7,161 nt of DNA from Eubacterium sp. (GTDB lineage: Bacteria; Bacillota; Clostridia; Oscillospirales; Acutalibacteraceae). Below, piece after piece: positions 6,619-7,161 of this stretch. Positions within the stretch are counted from its first letter, which is position 1. Each line of letters opens with the position of its first letter. The stretch lies in assembly GCA_017543415.1 (NCBI GenBank), contig JAFYGD010000208.1:1-7161 (forward strand). Direction: 5' to 3'. Position numbers and translations under genes: made by a program. The notes beneath the pieces are model-generated. The model ran no database searches and had not been told where the DNA came from. It was given only the letters and a program-made list of their open reading frames with translations.

Positions 6619-6650
6619 TATAGTAGTGTTTTGTTATTCGGGGTGATAAG

Positions 6651-7161
6651 ATGAGCAACGAAAATGAAGTAAAAAAGTCAAAGTATTTCCGCGACGGAAC
6701 AGAGCCTAAATCAAAATACTTCCGTAAGTACGAAAAGCCCGAAGAAGAGGAGCCAGAGGTAGAAGAACTTGAAGAGGGCGAATACCGCAGAATAGTTCTT
6801 ACTCCCAAACGTGCAAAGGAAATGCTCCTTGCCGAAGAAGAGGCTGCAGGGTCTGAAGGGGAGTCCGCTGAGGATACAGAGCAGTCCGATTATGAAACCA
6901 AGGGCAGCCTTGAGGAGGTATTCGATACCGAAAAGGAGGAAGAGGAACGTCCTAAAAGGCGGGCAACCGAAGGCAGCTTAAAGTTTGCAAAAAGCCAGGC
7001 GCTTATAAGAATGATTGTATGCTGCGGCTTTTTAACTCTAATTGCCGTTTGCCTTAATCTGATTTACGTTCATATTCCTTATACACCTTCAATCCTTATA
7101 ATGGATTTTTCCGCAATTCCTGAGCTTATAGCTTCAATTGCTTACGGTCCGATTGTCGGCG
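6651..7161 (+). CDS. ECF transporter S component, RibU-like, with long acidic N-terminal extension (partial)
   Basis: 170 full codons are visible and the frame is open at the right edge. Residues 1 to about 115 are hydrophilic and probably disordered: a KSKYFR motif occurs twice (9-14 and 20-25), ten Glu fall within residues 31-44, and a basic PKRR patch sits at 101-104. A membrane segment starts near 116 (ALIRMIVCCGFLTLIAV...). MDFSAIPELIASIAYGPIVG (151-170) is the substrate-site signature of energy-coupling-factor S components and is closest in my memory to riboflavin transporter RibU/YpaA. Other vitamin S components (folate, thiamine and similar) remain possible, so no symbol is given. S components bind a vitamin in the membrane and work with the shared EcfT and ATPase subunits. 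GGGGTGA at 6640-6646 is the ribosome binding site. Family members normally begin almost directly with the first membrane helix, so the extension is odd. Confidence 0.78.
   Translation, partial: MSNENEVKKSKYFRDGTEPKSKYFRKYEKPEEEEPEVEELEEGEYRRIVLTPKRAKEMLLAEEEAAGSEGESAEDTEQSDYETKGSLEEVFDTEKEEEERPKRRATEGSLKFAKSQALIRMIVCCGFLTLIAVCLNLIYVHIPYTPSILIMDFSAIPELIASIAYGPIVG
6675..6725 (+). repeat. Direct repeat encoding KSKYFR twice
   Basis: Codons 9-14 (6675-6692) and 20-25 (6708-6725) both encode KSKYFR, 11 codons apart. The bases differ at synonymous third positions (tca-aag-tat against tca-aaa-tac), so the peptide rather than the DNA appears conserved. A short linear binding or membrane-contact motif is possible. 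Confidence 0.7.

Noticed and set aside
4500..6650. Phage attachment sites or target duplications flanking the cassette
   Set aside because: No convincing direct repeats were seen at the two edges by eye, and no tRNA gene is present as an integration target.
1..7161. CRISPR array, insertion sequence or rRNA
   Set aside because: No regularly spaced repeats, transposase motifs or rRNA-like stretches were seen in the window.

Overview
The window looks like chromosomal DNA from a low-to-moderate GC Firmicute of the class Clostridia, probably a gut Oscillospiraceae/Ruminococcaceae-type bacterium. The evidence is the long clostridial form of glutamyl-tRNA synthetase, Shine-Dalgarno sites matching AGGAGGTGA, sigma-A-like promoters, and an ECF-type vitamin transporter component. 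The taxon is inferred from protein style only.

Left part (1-4493, minus strand): a tightly packed housekeeping operon reading right to left, gltX (glutamyl-tRNA synthetase), glnS (glutaminyl-tRNA synthetase), then typA/bipA (ribosome-associated GTPase). The gaps are 2 and 1 bases. typA runs off the left edge and only its first 383 codons are visible. All three proteins serve translation. Having glnS beside gltX implies direct charging of tRNA-Gln, whereas many Gram-positives use the transamidation route.

Middle (4494-4721): a divergent, AT-rich control region. It holds a candidate promoter for the gltX operon on the minus strand. On the plus strand there is a perfect TTGACA -35 box, and a strong terminator-like hairpin with a T tract lies just before the ribosome binding site of the next gene.

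Right-centre (4722-6582, plus strand): a three-gene, translationally coupled cassette of phage character, with ATGA overlaps at both junctions. It encodes a fibre/baseplate-like protein with a short collagen-like stretch, an 80-residue membrane-anchored coiled-coil protein, and an unusual protein that joins a holin-like pair of membrane segments to a CHAP peptidoglycan hydrolase and a C-terminal wall-binding-type domain. No capsid, tail-tube, integrase or repressor gene lies in the window, and chromosomal-type genes flank both sides. It is therefore a stand-alone lysis/fibre mini-cassette, either a prophage remnant or a domesticated module. This is the most interesting part of the window.

Right end (6583-7161, plus strand): a separate promoter and the start of an ECF transporter S component, RibU-like by its membrane motif. 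It carries an unusual acidic N-terminal extension of about 115 residues and is cut by the window edge.
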